Shown here: positions 1-5,430 of the stretch, in pieces | How the letters are laid out: every line of letters begins with the position of its first letter | How positions within the stretch are numbered: the first letter of the stretch is position 1 | Assembly: GCA_002427475.1 (NCBI GenBank) | Contig: DIRG01000019.1 | Location: 7,025 to 15,340 of the forward strand | Direction of reading: 5' to 3' | Source of the DNA: Mageeibacillus sp. UBA5442 | GTDB lineage: Bacteria; Bacillota; Clostridia; Saccharofermentanales; DTU023 | DNA: 8,316 nucleotides | Position numbers and translations under genes: made by a program | The notes under the pieces: model-generated | What the model was told of the DNA's origin: nothing | The model's input: only the letters and a program-made list of their open reading frames with translations | Databases searched by the model: none

Positions 1-321
1 AATAAGATTGACCAAAGATCAGAGAGTGCCTACCATAACCTGATCATGTCTTTACGTAACGACAAGCAGGAAAGAATCTACGAAATATCTGCCTTGACCG
101 GCGAGGGCTTGCCTGAGCTGAAAGAAGCGCTGGCGCTCTTCGCGGAGAGTAAGATGTTCTCCTTCGTCGCCGAAATACCTTACAGTTCTTCTGAACTGGA
201 AGCCTACGTGCGTGATTATGGGGTGGTAGATAAGATCGAATATGGCAACGATCACATTCGAATGGAAGGAAAAATCCAGAAGAGCAAGCTGGGACCATTA
301 ACGGATTATGTTCTGGATTAG
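1..321 (+). CDS. hflX: GTPase HflX, C-terminal part (5' end outside window)
   Basis: This is the last 106 codons of an open frame that enters the window from the left in frame 1. It starts with Asn-Lys-Ile-Asp, the G4 (NKxD) guanine-specificity motif of a P-loop GTPase. About 30 residues on comes Ile-Ser-Ala-Leu-Thr-Gly, the G5 (SAx) motif. The tail that follows contains IPYSSSELEAYVRDYGVV and then a short beta-rich segment. That is the typical C-terminal domain after the G domain of HflX, where a [IL]PY motif is followed by a helix and G-x-V. HflX binds the 50S ribosomal subunit and in studied bacteria splits or rescues stalled ribosomes under stress. The G1-G3 motifs and the N-terminal HflX domain lie upstream and cannot be checked. 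The stop codon overlaps the stop of the convergent plsC by four bases. Other Era/Obg-like GTPases are less likely because of the tail. Confidence 0.88.
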   Translation, partial: NKIDQRSESAYHNLIMSLRNDKQERIYEISALTGEGLPELKEALALFAESKMFSFVAEIPYSSSELEAYVRDYGVVDKIEYGNDHIRMEGKIQKSKLGPLTDYVLD

Positions 322-1067
322 CCCCTCCTATTTGCTTTAATATTAGCCAGCTCGGGATCTTTTTCTGCGAGAGCAATTTCCTCTTTAGCATGCAGCCAGC
401 TGTTTACCGCAGCCATAAGTTCATCTATTGAATTGTAATCTTGAGCGTAGATCGGTTCCCCAAATTCAATTGTCAACGGTTTACGTCTCATGCGTCTCAG
501 ATGTATCGGTTGGGGTACCGACATGTAGCGGGAGAAAATTTCGTATGCACCATTAATGTATGTAGGTATAATGGGTGCTCCGGTCTTATGTGCCAAATAA
601 GCAGCACCGTTCATCATCTCCCCGATTTTGCCGTCATAACTACGCGTACCTTCAGGATGAATCATCACGATATTGCCATCTTCCAGCATCTTTTTGGCTG
701 CGATCAATCCTCGGATGGGGTTTCCATTGCGGTCAACCAATATCGAACGACCGACTCGCAGCATGATCTTGCCGATCAAACCGTAATCCTCACCTAGATC
801 TGCGCCGGCCATACAAGAAAAAACAGTAAAATGTTCGCGTGGAACTCCGCCCATTAACCACAGACCGTCAAAAAGCGATTGATGATTAGCAGCTATAACA
901 TACTTAGCATCCGTGGGCAAAAATTCTTGCCCTTTATAACGCAGGCGCACAAATATTCTGGTCAAAAACATACCCAGATGATAAATTATCTTGGCCGGCA
1001 AATTTCTCTCATACATAGTTATTTGCTTCGGCTTATCCTTAATATTTTCATTATTATTCTTTTTCAC
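318..1067 (-). CDS. plsC: 1-acyl-sn-glycerol-3-phosphate acyltransferase (PlsC/LPLAT family)
   Basis: This 249-residue protein is the usual length for bacterial PlsC. The family transfers an acyl chain to lysophosphatidic acid to make phosphatidic acid at the inner face of the membrane. The catalytic HX4D motif is visible as NHQSLFD (His62, Asp67). Motif II lies around residues 108-120 (SILVDRNG), motif III is PEGTRS (138-143), and motif IV is APIIPTYI (164-171). A hydrophobic stretch near residues 25-40 probably docks it on the membrane. I chose the GTG start at 1065-1067 because GGAG sits eight bases upstream. The next in-frame ATG (codon 18) has no ribosome binding site. The start lies inside the 3' end of tadA (14-base overlap), so the two are probably one transcript with coupled translation. 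The exact acceptor within the LPLAT family cannot be fixed from sequence alone. Confidence 0.9.
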   Translation of the reverse strand: MKKNNNENIKDKPKQITMYERNLPAKIIYHLGMFLTRIFVRLRYKGQEFLPTDAKYVIAANHQSLFDGLWLMGGVPREHFTVFSCMAGADLGEDYGLIGKIMLRVGRSILVDRNGNPIRGLIAAKKMLEDGNIVMIHPEGTRSYDGKIGEMMNGAAYLAHKTGAPIIPTYINGAYEIFSRYMSVPQPIHLRRMRRKPLTIEFGEPIYAQDYNSIDELMAAVNSWLHAKEEIALAEKDPELANIKANRRG

Positions 1068-1530
1068 AATTATTTCTCCGAATGATAAAAAAATCGCGTA
1101 GCAACTGTGCGCAGTCTTCTTGCATGATTCCGCCTTTCACTTCGACCTCATGATTAGAGGGCAAAGCAAAGACATTAGCAACAGATCCTGCCATTCCCGA
1201 TTTGGGATCATAAGCTCCGAAAAACAGACGTTTAATGCGTGCTTGTTGGATAGCACCTGAGCACATTAAGCAGGGCTCCAAAGTGACGTAGAGATCAGCG
1301 TCACACAGACGCCAGGAATTAACCTTGCGGCTGGCAGACTCTATCGCCTGCACTTCAGCATGGCCGGTTGCCATTTGCGAACTTTCTCGATTGTTTCTGC
1401 CTTCGGCCAGAATGATACCTTCGAGTACTATAACACAGCCTACCGGCACTTCTCCCTCAGCGGCGGCTTCACGCGCAAGTTCAATTGCTCGTTGCATATA
1501 TAGATTTGAAGTGGTCTCATCATTAGTCAT
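1054..1530 (-). CDS. tadA: tRNA-specific adenosine deaminase TadA
   Basis: This 158-residue cytidine/deoxycytidylate deaminase-fold protein has the typical TadA length. TadA converts adenosine 34 of tRNA-Arg(ACG) to inosine at the wobble position, so that one tRNA reads several CGN codons. The zinc site is complete: HAE (His57, with the proton-shuttling Glu59) and PCLMC (Cys87 and Cys90). VPVGCVIV near residues 28-35 and the later DPKSGMAGS (108-116) are typical of TadA and separate it from plain cytidine or guanine deaminases. The ATG at 1528-1530 has AGGA eight to nine bases upstream. It is the first gene of a minus-strand pair, with plsC starting inside its last codons. A weak minus-strand promoter can be proposed, with TTGCCA (complement of 1569-1574) and a poor -10 around 1545-1550, but I would not rely on it. 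Confidence 0.93.
   Translation of the reverse strand: MTNDETTSNLYMQRAIELAREAAAEGEVPVGCVIVLEGIILAEGRNNRESSQMATGHAEVQAIESASRKVNSWRLCDADLYVTLEPCLMCSGAIQQARIKRLFFGAYDPKSGMAGSVANVFALPSNHEVEVKGGIMQEDCAQLLRDFFIIRRNNCEKE
1068..1080 (-). promoter_or_regulatory. Ribosome binding site that decides the GTG start of plsC
   Basis: Read on the minus strand, the segment is CGGAGAAATAATT directly before GTG. The GGAG core sits eight bases from the start codon and lies inside the last codons of tadA. It supports the GTG start over the downstream ATG, which has no comparable site. Confidence 0.7.
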
Positions 1531-1597
1531 TGCAGGCTTCCTAATCTTTATTGTCGTTTGAATTCTGTTGGCAAGCTGTCACAGTTGATAACAGCGC

Positions 1598-1626
1598 TTC
1601 TGAATAGAATGTGTTTCTGATATAAT
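1598..1626 (+). promoter_or_regulatory. Extended -10 promoter for the zinc-ribbon membrane protein gene
   Basis: A perfect TATAAT at 1621-1626 is preceded by TGA, giving the extended -10 form TGnTATAAT. The hexamer 17 bases further upstream (TTCTGA, 1598-1603) is a poor -35, as expected for an extended -10 promoter. Transcription would start near 1633, about 40 bases before the ATG at 1673. Just before that ATG, AGAGG (1661-1665) is a good ribosome binding site with seven-base spacing. The element lies in the 142-base gap between this gene and the divergent tadA. Confidence 0.65.
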
Positions 1627-1672
1627 ACACCATGGCTTAATAAAAACTTAGATACAAATGAGAGGAATATAG

Positions 1673-2392
1673 ATGGCTATTAAAGATGCATGCTGCGTTA
1701 ACTGCGGCTCATTGATTCAAGTAGACGATAAAAATGATAAATCGCATTGCATGTTCTGCAACTGTGTTTTCGACACTAGTGAGGGAATGCGTGCTTTAGA
1801 AAGCCCTGACGAATTCGAATTTCCTAACGAAGAACAACCGGAATATGAAGGACCCCTAGTGCAGCAGGTCAGCAGAGGTAGAGCAGTAGCTCCCGCTCCC
1901 GCACCGACCCCGCGTACGCGTACTCAGGAAAAACCTTTTGAGCCCAAGGTTAAGGACTTGCCTAAGCTCACGATCCCTTCACGTATGAAGGTGATTATGA
2001 TTGTTGCCTTTGTGCTTGCACTAGGAATCTTGGCTGCTGTACTGCTGCCTACAATCTCAACCCGTAATCAGCGGCATCAGCAGATCACAGAGAAACTTGT
2101 AGTGGAGCTGGCCGAAGAGAATGTCAGTGAAAGCAGTATTAACGTGCAAAACCTGGGCAGCGATTACATCATCCTTGTCCTAGATGAGAAGCCCAGCAAA
2201 GACAAGGCTGTTGAAATATTCAATGAATATTGTACGATCAGAGCCGATGTCATGGAGCTTGATTCCGCTTCTTTCAAAGATACACACTCAGCAGTGACCA
2301 TGCGCATAGCCTCCACAGATGGCGGCATGGAGATATCAGAACCGGAAAACGAAAGTGCTATTGGAGGAGCAGCATATAAAGAGCTTGAATAA
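1673..2392 (+). CDS. Zinc-ribbon, single-pass membrane protein of unknown function
   Basis: I do not recognise this 239-residue protein as a named family. Four cysteines in two CxxC pairs (Cys8/Cys11 and Cys26/Cys29, 14 residues between the pairs) form a short N-terminal zinc ribbon. Next come an acidic segment (about 42-60) and a Pro/Ala/Arg-rich linker with PAPAPTP (about 69-100). A hydrophobic segment at about 107-127 follows, then a soluble C-terminal region (about 130-239) that looks mixed alpha/beta. There is no signal peptide. Basic residues before the hydrophobic segment (SRMK) suggest a cytoplasmic zinc ribbon and an outside C-terminus. The start is supported by AGAGG seven bases upstream and by an extended -10 promoter. 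Its neighbours point the other way (tadA) or lie beyond a 247-base gap (tldD), so it is probably transcribed alone. Similar zinc_ribbon-plus-helix proteins in Bacillota are mostly uncharacterised, so no function is claimed. Confidence 0.85.
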   Translation: MAIKDACCVNCGSLIQVDDKNDKSHCMFCNCVFDTSEGMRALESPDEFEFPNEEQPEYEGPLVQQVSRGRAVAPAPAPTPRTRTQEKPFEPKVKDLPKLTIPSRMKVIMIVAFVLALGILAAVLLPTISTRNQRHQQITEKLVVELAEENVSESSINVQNLGSDYIILVLDEKPSKDKAVEIFNEYCTIRADVMELDSASFKDTHSAVTMRIASTDGGMEISEPENESAIGGAAYKELE

Positions 2393-2415
2393 GTAATTAA
2401 GCTATTTGTTCTTTA
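2382..2415 (+). terminator. Weak possible terminator overlapping the stop codon of the zinc-ribbon gene
   Basis: AGCTTGA at 2382-2388 can pair with TTAAGCT at 2397-2403 (seven pairs, one of them G-U), and a T-rich run follows (atttgttcttt). The stem is AT-rich and part of it lies inside the coding end, so it may not work as a terminator. The stronger hairpins further downstream may do that job. Confidence 0.25.
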
Positions 2416-2428
2416 TTTATTCATAAAT

Positions 2429-2446
2429 GTGTAGCAGCTTGTACAC
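2429..2446. repeat. Inverted repeat over the expected -35 position
   Basis: GTGTA (2429-2433) and TACAC (2442-2446) form a perfect 5+5 inverted repeat around an eight-base centre. It covers the place where the -35 hexamer of the TATAAT at 2457-2462 should be (2434-2439). A repressor or activator site is possible, but five-base arms can occur by chance. Confidence 0.25.
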
Positions 2447-2456
2447 TCATGCTCTA

Positions 2457-2462
2457 TATAAT
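2457..2462 (+). promoter_or_regulatory. Candidate -10 box upstream of the tldD leader
   Basis: A perfect TATAAT lies 65 bases after the stop of the zinc-ribbon gene. There is no good -35 at 16-18 bases. TTGTAC at 2439-2444 is close to consensus but only 12 bases away. If used, transcription would begin near 2469-2471 and produce a leader of about 115 bases up to the terminator-like hairpin. The missing -35 would fit an activator-dependent or weak promoter. Confidence 0.4.
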
Positions 2463-2470
2463 GCAATTAC

Positions 2471-2518
2471 ATGATTAGGGTTAGTTATCCTTTTTTCATA
2501 CTTTTCTCCTCCATTTGA
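2471..2518 (+). other. Possible 15-codon leader micro-ORF
   Basis: ATG at 2471 opens a frame encoding MIRVSYPFFILFSSI, ending in TGA at 2516-2518. Three of the 15 residues are Phe. The stop lies six bases before the first hairpin of the intergenic region. No ribosome binding site precedes it. If the TATAAT at 2457-2462 is used, the ATG would sit at or within a few bases of the transcript 5' end, so it could only be translated leaderless. A frame this short may be chance, and it is listed only because of its position. Confidence 0.2.
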
Positions 2519-2523
2519 GAGAG

Positions 2524-2560
2524 CAGATCCGGGAGTGGTGCCTCGGATCTGTTTAATTTT
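2524..2560 (+). terminator. Hairpin with T-rich tail (first of a tandem pair)
   Basis: CAGATCCG (2524-2531) and CGGATCTG (2544-2551) form a perfect eight-base-pair stem with a 12-base loop. TTTAATTTT (2552-2560) follows directly. It has the form of a moderate rho-independent terminator, and it may also be the competing stem of an attenuator. Its second strand can pair instead with part of the next hairpin: CGGATC (2544-2549) with GGTCCG (2565-2570), six pairs including one G-U. Confidence 0.55.
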
Positions 2561-2562
2561 AG

Positions 2563-2586
2563 GCGGTCCGCAAGGGCCGCTTTTTT
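2563..2586 (+). terminator. Rho-independent terminator
   Basis: GCGGTCC (2563-2569) pairs with GGGCCGC (2574-2580), with one G-U pair, closed by a GCAA tetraloop of the stable GNRA type. Six T residues follow at once (2581-2586). This is a textbook intrinsic terminator pointing right. It ends about 53 bases before the tldD start, so it either closes the transcript of the zinc-ribbon gene or acts as the terminator arm of a tldD leader. Confidence 0.75.
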
Positions 2587-2596
2587 GATGCTCGTG

Positions 2597-2602
2597 TATA
2601 CT
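2597..2602 (+). promoter_or_regulatory. Possible -10 box for tldD
   Basis: TATACT (five of six to consensus) lies 37 bases before the tldD start and just after the terminator. The -35 position falls in the GC-rich terminator stem and does not match. TTGATG at 2585-2590 would pair only with a poor -10 (TAAGCA, 2608-2613). A promoter between terminator and gene is expected if the hairpin is a simple terminator, but the match is weak. Confidence 0.3.
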
Positions 2603-2639
2603 TGTCTTAAGCAAACGAATTGCTAGACAAGGAGAGTAT

Positions 2640-4019
2640 ATGCTTGCACAAACCCTAGTTGCAGAGGTCTTAGACATCGGCTTATCCGGTGGAGCAGACT
2701 TCGCCGAAATTTTCTTAGAAGACATGACAGTGAACAAAGCTGAGTTCACAGATGGGAGGCCACGCACGATCAGCGGCCGAGACTACGGACTTGGTCTGCG
2801 TTTGGTCAAGGGCCTAAACACTGTCTATGCCTACACCAATGATGTCAGTCGCAAATCGCTTGTGGAACTTGCGCGCTCGGCAGCAGTGGCTTTCAATGCA
2901 GAACAAGAATTCAAGGTTTTAGACTTTAGCGTTGCCCCTGAGCGAGGCATCACCCCCATAAAAATTTATCCCGATCAAATAGAATTAAAGGAAAAAATTG
3001 ATCTGCTGCGACAGGGCTACCACGCAGCCATGGCTTATGATACTGAGATCAGCCAGGCTCAAATCTCGTACCATGATTGGGATCAGAAGGTTCTGATTGC
3101 TAATAGCGAAGGTACTTGGGTTGAGGATCGACGCACCCGATCACGCTATATGATTAATGCAGTAGCGAGCTTCGGTTCAGATTACCAAAGCGGCATGGAA
3201 GGCTATGGCGCATCCAAGGGTTTTGAACTTTTTGACTGTATTAATATTCCCGAAATGGCTGCAAAAGCGGCCGAAGCAGCCAAAACTATGGTGCACGCAG
3301 CTTATGCTCCGTCCGGCAAAATGGCGGTCGTAATGGAAAACGGTTTTGGCGGCGTACTCTTCCACGAGGCCTGTGGTCACGGTTTGGAGGCCGCTTTCGT
3401 ATCTAAGGACAGCTCGGTTTACGCTGGCAAGTTGGGACAGCAAGTTGCTTCACCGCTTGTTACTGCTATTGACGATGGCACTATTGAGAACAGCTGGGGT
3501 TCCAGCAACTACGACGACGAAGGGACCCCAACTCAGAGGAATCTTTTGATTGAGAATGGCATTCTCAAAGGCTATCTGGTGGATCGCATCAGCGGCAAAC
3601 GTATGGGCTGCGTAAGTACCGGTTCGTCAAGGCGCGAATCTTACAAGTTTGCTCCCACCTCAAGAATGAACAATACTTATATTCAGGCGGGCTCATCCAC
3701 ACGCGAAGAGATCATTTCTGATACTGAGTACGGTCTTTACGCCAAGAGTTTAGGTGGCGGCAGCGTCGATGTGGTCACTGGAGAATTTAACTTTGCTGTC
3801 AGAGAAGCTTATCTGATCGAAAATGGAAAACTAAGCCAACCTGTCAGAGGCGCATCCTTAATCGGGACAGGCCTCGAGGTTTTGCAGAAAATTGACATGG
3901 TAGGTCAAGATCTACTACTCAGCGAAGGTATGTGCGGTGCCGGCAGTGGCATGATTCCCGCTAGTTTAGGGCAGGCGCCATTGCGCATCAGCTCGCTGAC
4001 AGTGGGCGGACGTGAATAG
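2640..4019 (+). CDS. tldD: Metalloprotease TldD, catalytic subunit of TldD/TldE
   Basis: This 459-residue protein is slightly shorter than E. coli TldD (481). TldD and TldE form a heterodimer with a zinc protease site in TldD. In E. coli the pair removes the leader from microcin B17 precursor and degrades the antitoxin CcdA, and it favours short or unfolded peptides. The zinc motif HExxxH is intact as HEACGH (His242, Glu243, His247). The conserved Cys that supplies a further zinc ligand is at position 432 in GMCGAGSGM. The N-terminal half (SGGADFAEIFLED, then the DYGLGLRLVKG region) is the family's substrate-channel domain. The ATG has AAGGAG (2629-2634) five bases upstream. tldE follows after nine bases, so the subunits are made together. 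It acts in the cytoplasm and has no signal peptide. Its natural substrate here is unknown. Confidence 0.95.
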   Translation: MLAQTLVAEVLDIGLSGGADFAEIFLEDMTVNKAEFTDGRPRTISGRDYGLGLRLVKGLNTVYAYTNDVSRKSLVELARSAAVAFNAEQEFKVLDFSVAPERGITPIKIYPDQIELKEKIDLLRQGYHAAMAYDTEISQAQISYHDWDQKVLIANSEGTWVEDRRTRSRYMINAVASFGSDYQSGMEGYGASKGFELFDCINIPEMAAKAAEAAKTMVHAAYAPSGKMAVVMENGFGGVLFHEACGHGLEAAFVSKDSSVYAGKLGQQVASPLVTAIDDGTIENSWGSSNYDDEGTPTQRNLLIENGILKGYLVDRISGKRMGCVSTGSSRRESYKFAPTSRMNNTYIQAGSSTREEIISDTEYGLYAKSLGGGSVDVVTGEFNFAVREAYLIENGKLSQPVRGASLIGTGLEVLQKIDMVGQDLLLSEGMCGAGSGMIPASLGQAPLRISSLTVGGRE

Positions 4020-4028
4020 GAGAGTCAG
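4018..4028 (+). promoter_or_regulatory. Ribosome binding site of tldE overlapping the tldD stop
   Basis: AGGAG (4018-4022) shares two bases with the TAG stop of tldD (4017-4019) and sits six bases before the tldE ATG. This favours translational coupling, fitting equal supply of the two subunits. Confidence 0.7.
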
Positions 4029-5369
4029 ATGGATTATAGAGATTTAATCAAGCAAATTTTTGAAAACGGTCGCAATACTTTCTCCGACATGGAAGCCTAT
4101 CTAGTCCGCGATAGTGAGAAGACTATCGAATATTCAAACGAAAATTTGGAAAAGTACGCATTAGCTTCTAGCGGAGGTTTAGCACTTACAGTGCGGCAAG
4201 GTGACAGGATCGGCGCAGCTTACACAGAGAACCTAACAGTAGAGGCCATACCGGAATTGCTCTCTATGGCCGAGCAGACTTTGTCTGTTAATGAGCCGGA
4301 GAAGGCGGGTTTGCCTGATTTACTTGAGACAGACGAAATTGTTAACGTAGATCTCAGCCACGACAAGCCCTTTCAAGCGGCTAGCTGGCTAGAATTAGGT
4401 AAGCAGATCGCAACGGAAGGCCTAAGTTCTTCTGAGGAAGTGCATTTAGTAGAAGTCTTTATCGTGCAACAGACCGTTCAAAAACTGATCATGAACACAC
4501 GTGGTTTAAACAAGCAATCCACACACCAGATCAACCTTGCCTACGCTGAGGCCATCCTCAAACGGGCAGAAGAGATGAAAAGCGGGAGGGACTATCTTTT
4601 CTTTGAAGATATAAGCGAAGTCAATCCGCAAGTTCTTGCGAGAGAAGCCGTGAAAAATGCAGAAGCAAATTTCGGAGCTAAGAGTACGGGTTCGGGCCAG
4701 AAAACACTGGTACTGGATCGCCGTGTGATGGCATCTTGGTTGAACGCTTTTGAACCCTCCTTTTCCGGCGAAAACGTAAATTTTGGCATGTCCAGTATCC
4801 AAGACAAACTAGGAGAGGAGATCGCTTCGGCAGTTGTAAATCTTGTGAGCGACCCCCTAGCAGAACTCAGCTCCGCTAAACGCTATTTTGATGACGAAGG
4901 GGTGAGCACCTCTTACTTGCCCTTGATCGACAAGGGCGTATTGAAGAATTTCCTTTATGATCAGACGAGCGCCAAGCAGGCCCAAGTGGCCTCAAGCGGC
5001 AATGCTCAACGAAGCTATAAAGGACCTAGTAAGCCCAGAGCTTTTAACTTAACGCTCTTACCGGGCGACTTATCACGTGAAGCCTTATTCGAACAAGCAG
5101 GTGACGGCATCTACATTACCGGCTTACAGGGTCTCCATTCGGGGCTCAGCACTATATCAGGCGATTTTTCTGTACCTGCTAGCGGTTTTTTAATTGAGAA
5201 CGGTCAGTTAAGCAGGCCGCTTAATCAAATAGTAATTGCAGGAAATTTCGTAGACTTACTTAGAAAGATCGAAGCTGTCGGTTCCGATCTCGAACTTGAA
5301 ATGAGTGGCTGTATTGCACCTTCCGTTTTAGTCAGAGACGTTAGCGTGTCAGGCGAGAACGAAAACTAG
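4029..5369 (+). CDS. pmbA: TldE/PmbA, non-catalytic partner subunit of the TldD/TldE protease
   Basis: This 446-residue protein is almost the same length as E. coli TldE/PmbA (about 450). It has the PmbA/TldE layout. The N-terminal region (FSDMEAYLVRDSEKTIEY, then the SGGLALTVRQGDRIGAAYT segment) resembles TldD. The C-terminal region carries the PmbA-type segments FDDEGVSTSYLPLIDKGVL, GLQGLHSGLSTISGDFSV and GFLIENGQLSRPL. It has no HExxxH, as expected for the subunit that completes the closed chamber while TldD holds the zinc. The start follows AGGAG by six bases and lies nine bases after tldD. The family is known for microcin B17 maturation and export in E. coli, but no bacteriocin precursor or thiazole/oxazole synthase is encoded nearby. 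A general role in peptide clearance is therefore at least as likely. This is an inference. Confidence 0.93.
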   Translation: MDYRDLIKQIFENGRNTFSDMEAYLVRDSEKTIEYSNENLEKYALASSGGLALTVRQGDRIGAAYTENLTVEAIPELLSMAEQTLSVNEPEKAGLPDLLETDEIVNVDLSHDKPFQAASWLELGKQIATEGLSSSEEVHLVEVFIVQQTVQKLIMNTRGLNKQSTHQINLAYAEAILKRAEEMKSGRDYLFFEDISEVNPQVLAREAVKNAEANFGAKSTGSGQKTLVLDRRVMASWLNAFEPSFSGENVNFGMSSIQDKLGEEIASAVVNLVSDPLAELSSAKRYFDDEGVSTSYLPLIDKGVLKNFLYDQTSAKQAQVASSGNAQRSYKGPSKPRAFNLTLLPGDLSREALFEQAGDGIYITGLQGLHSGLSTISGDFSVPASGFLIENGQLSRPLNQIVIAGNFVDLLRKIEAVGSDLELEMSGCIAPSVLVRDVSVSGENEN

Positions 5370-5430
5370 TATAAGTATTTTCCTAAGTAGAGCGCATAGT
5401 AATCAGAGCAGAAAGCGAGAAAAAACGACT

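Noticed and set aside
441..797. Open frames on the + strand inside plsC.
   Set aside because: They are the opposite strand of a clear acyltransferase gene with all four motifs, and their translations look like nothing known.
1585..1610. Alternative promoter TTGATA (1585-1590) with TAGAAT (1605-1610) before the zinc-ribbon gene.
   Set aside because: The spacer is only 14 bases, too short for a normal sigma-A promoter, and the extended -10 at 1618-1626 is much better.
2524..2586. T-box riboswitch: GAGTGGTGCCTCGG in the first hairpin loop resembles the T-box sequence GGGTGGNACCGCG, and a terminator follows.
   Set aside because: The conserved A after TGGN is G, the segment sits in a simple perfect hairpin, and the A1 antiterminator helix pairs only three bases. 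There is no room or visible sequence for Stem I after the candidate promoter, and tldD is not a usual T-box target.
2447..2767. A 106-codon open frame on the minus strand across the intergenic region and the start of tldD.
   Set aside because: It runs through both hairpins and the tldD start, has no recognisable domain and reads as low-complexity translation of non-coding DNA. It is better explained as chance.
2640..5369. TldD/TldE as part of a microcin-like modified peptide cluster.
   Set aside because: No precursor peptide, YcaO, dehydrogenase or transporter is encoded in the window, and TldD/TldE are widespread outside such clusters.
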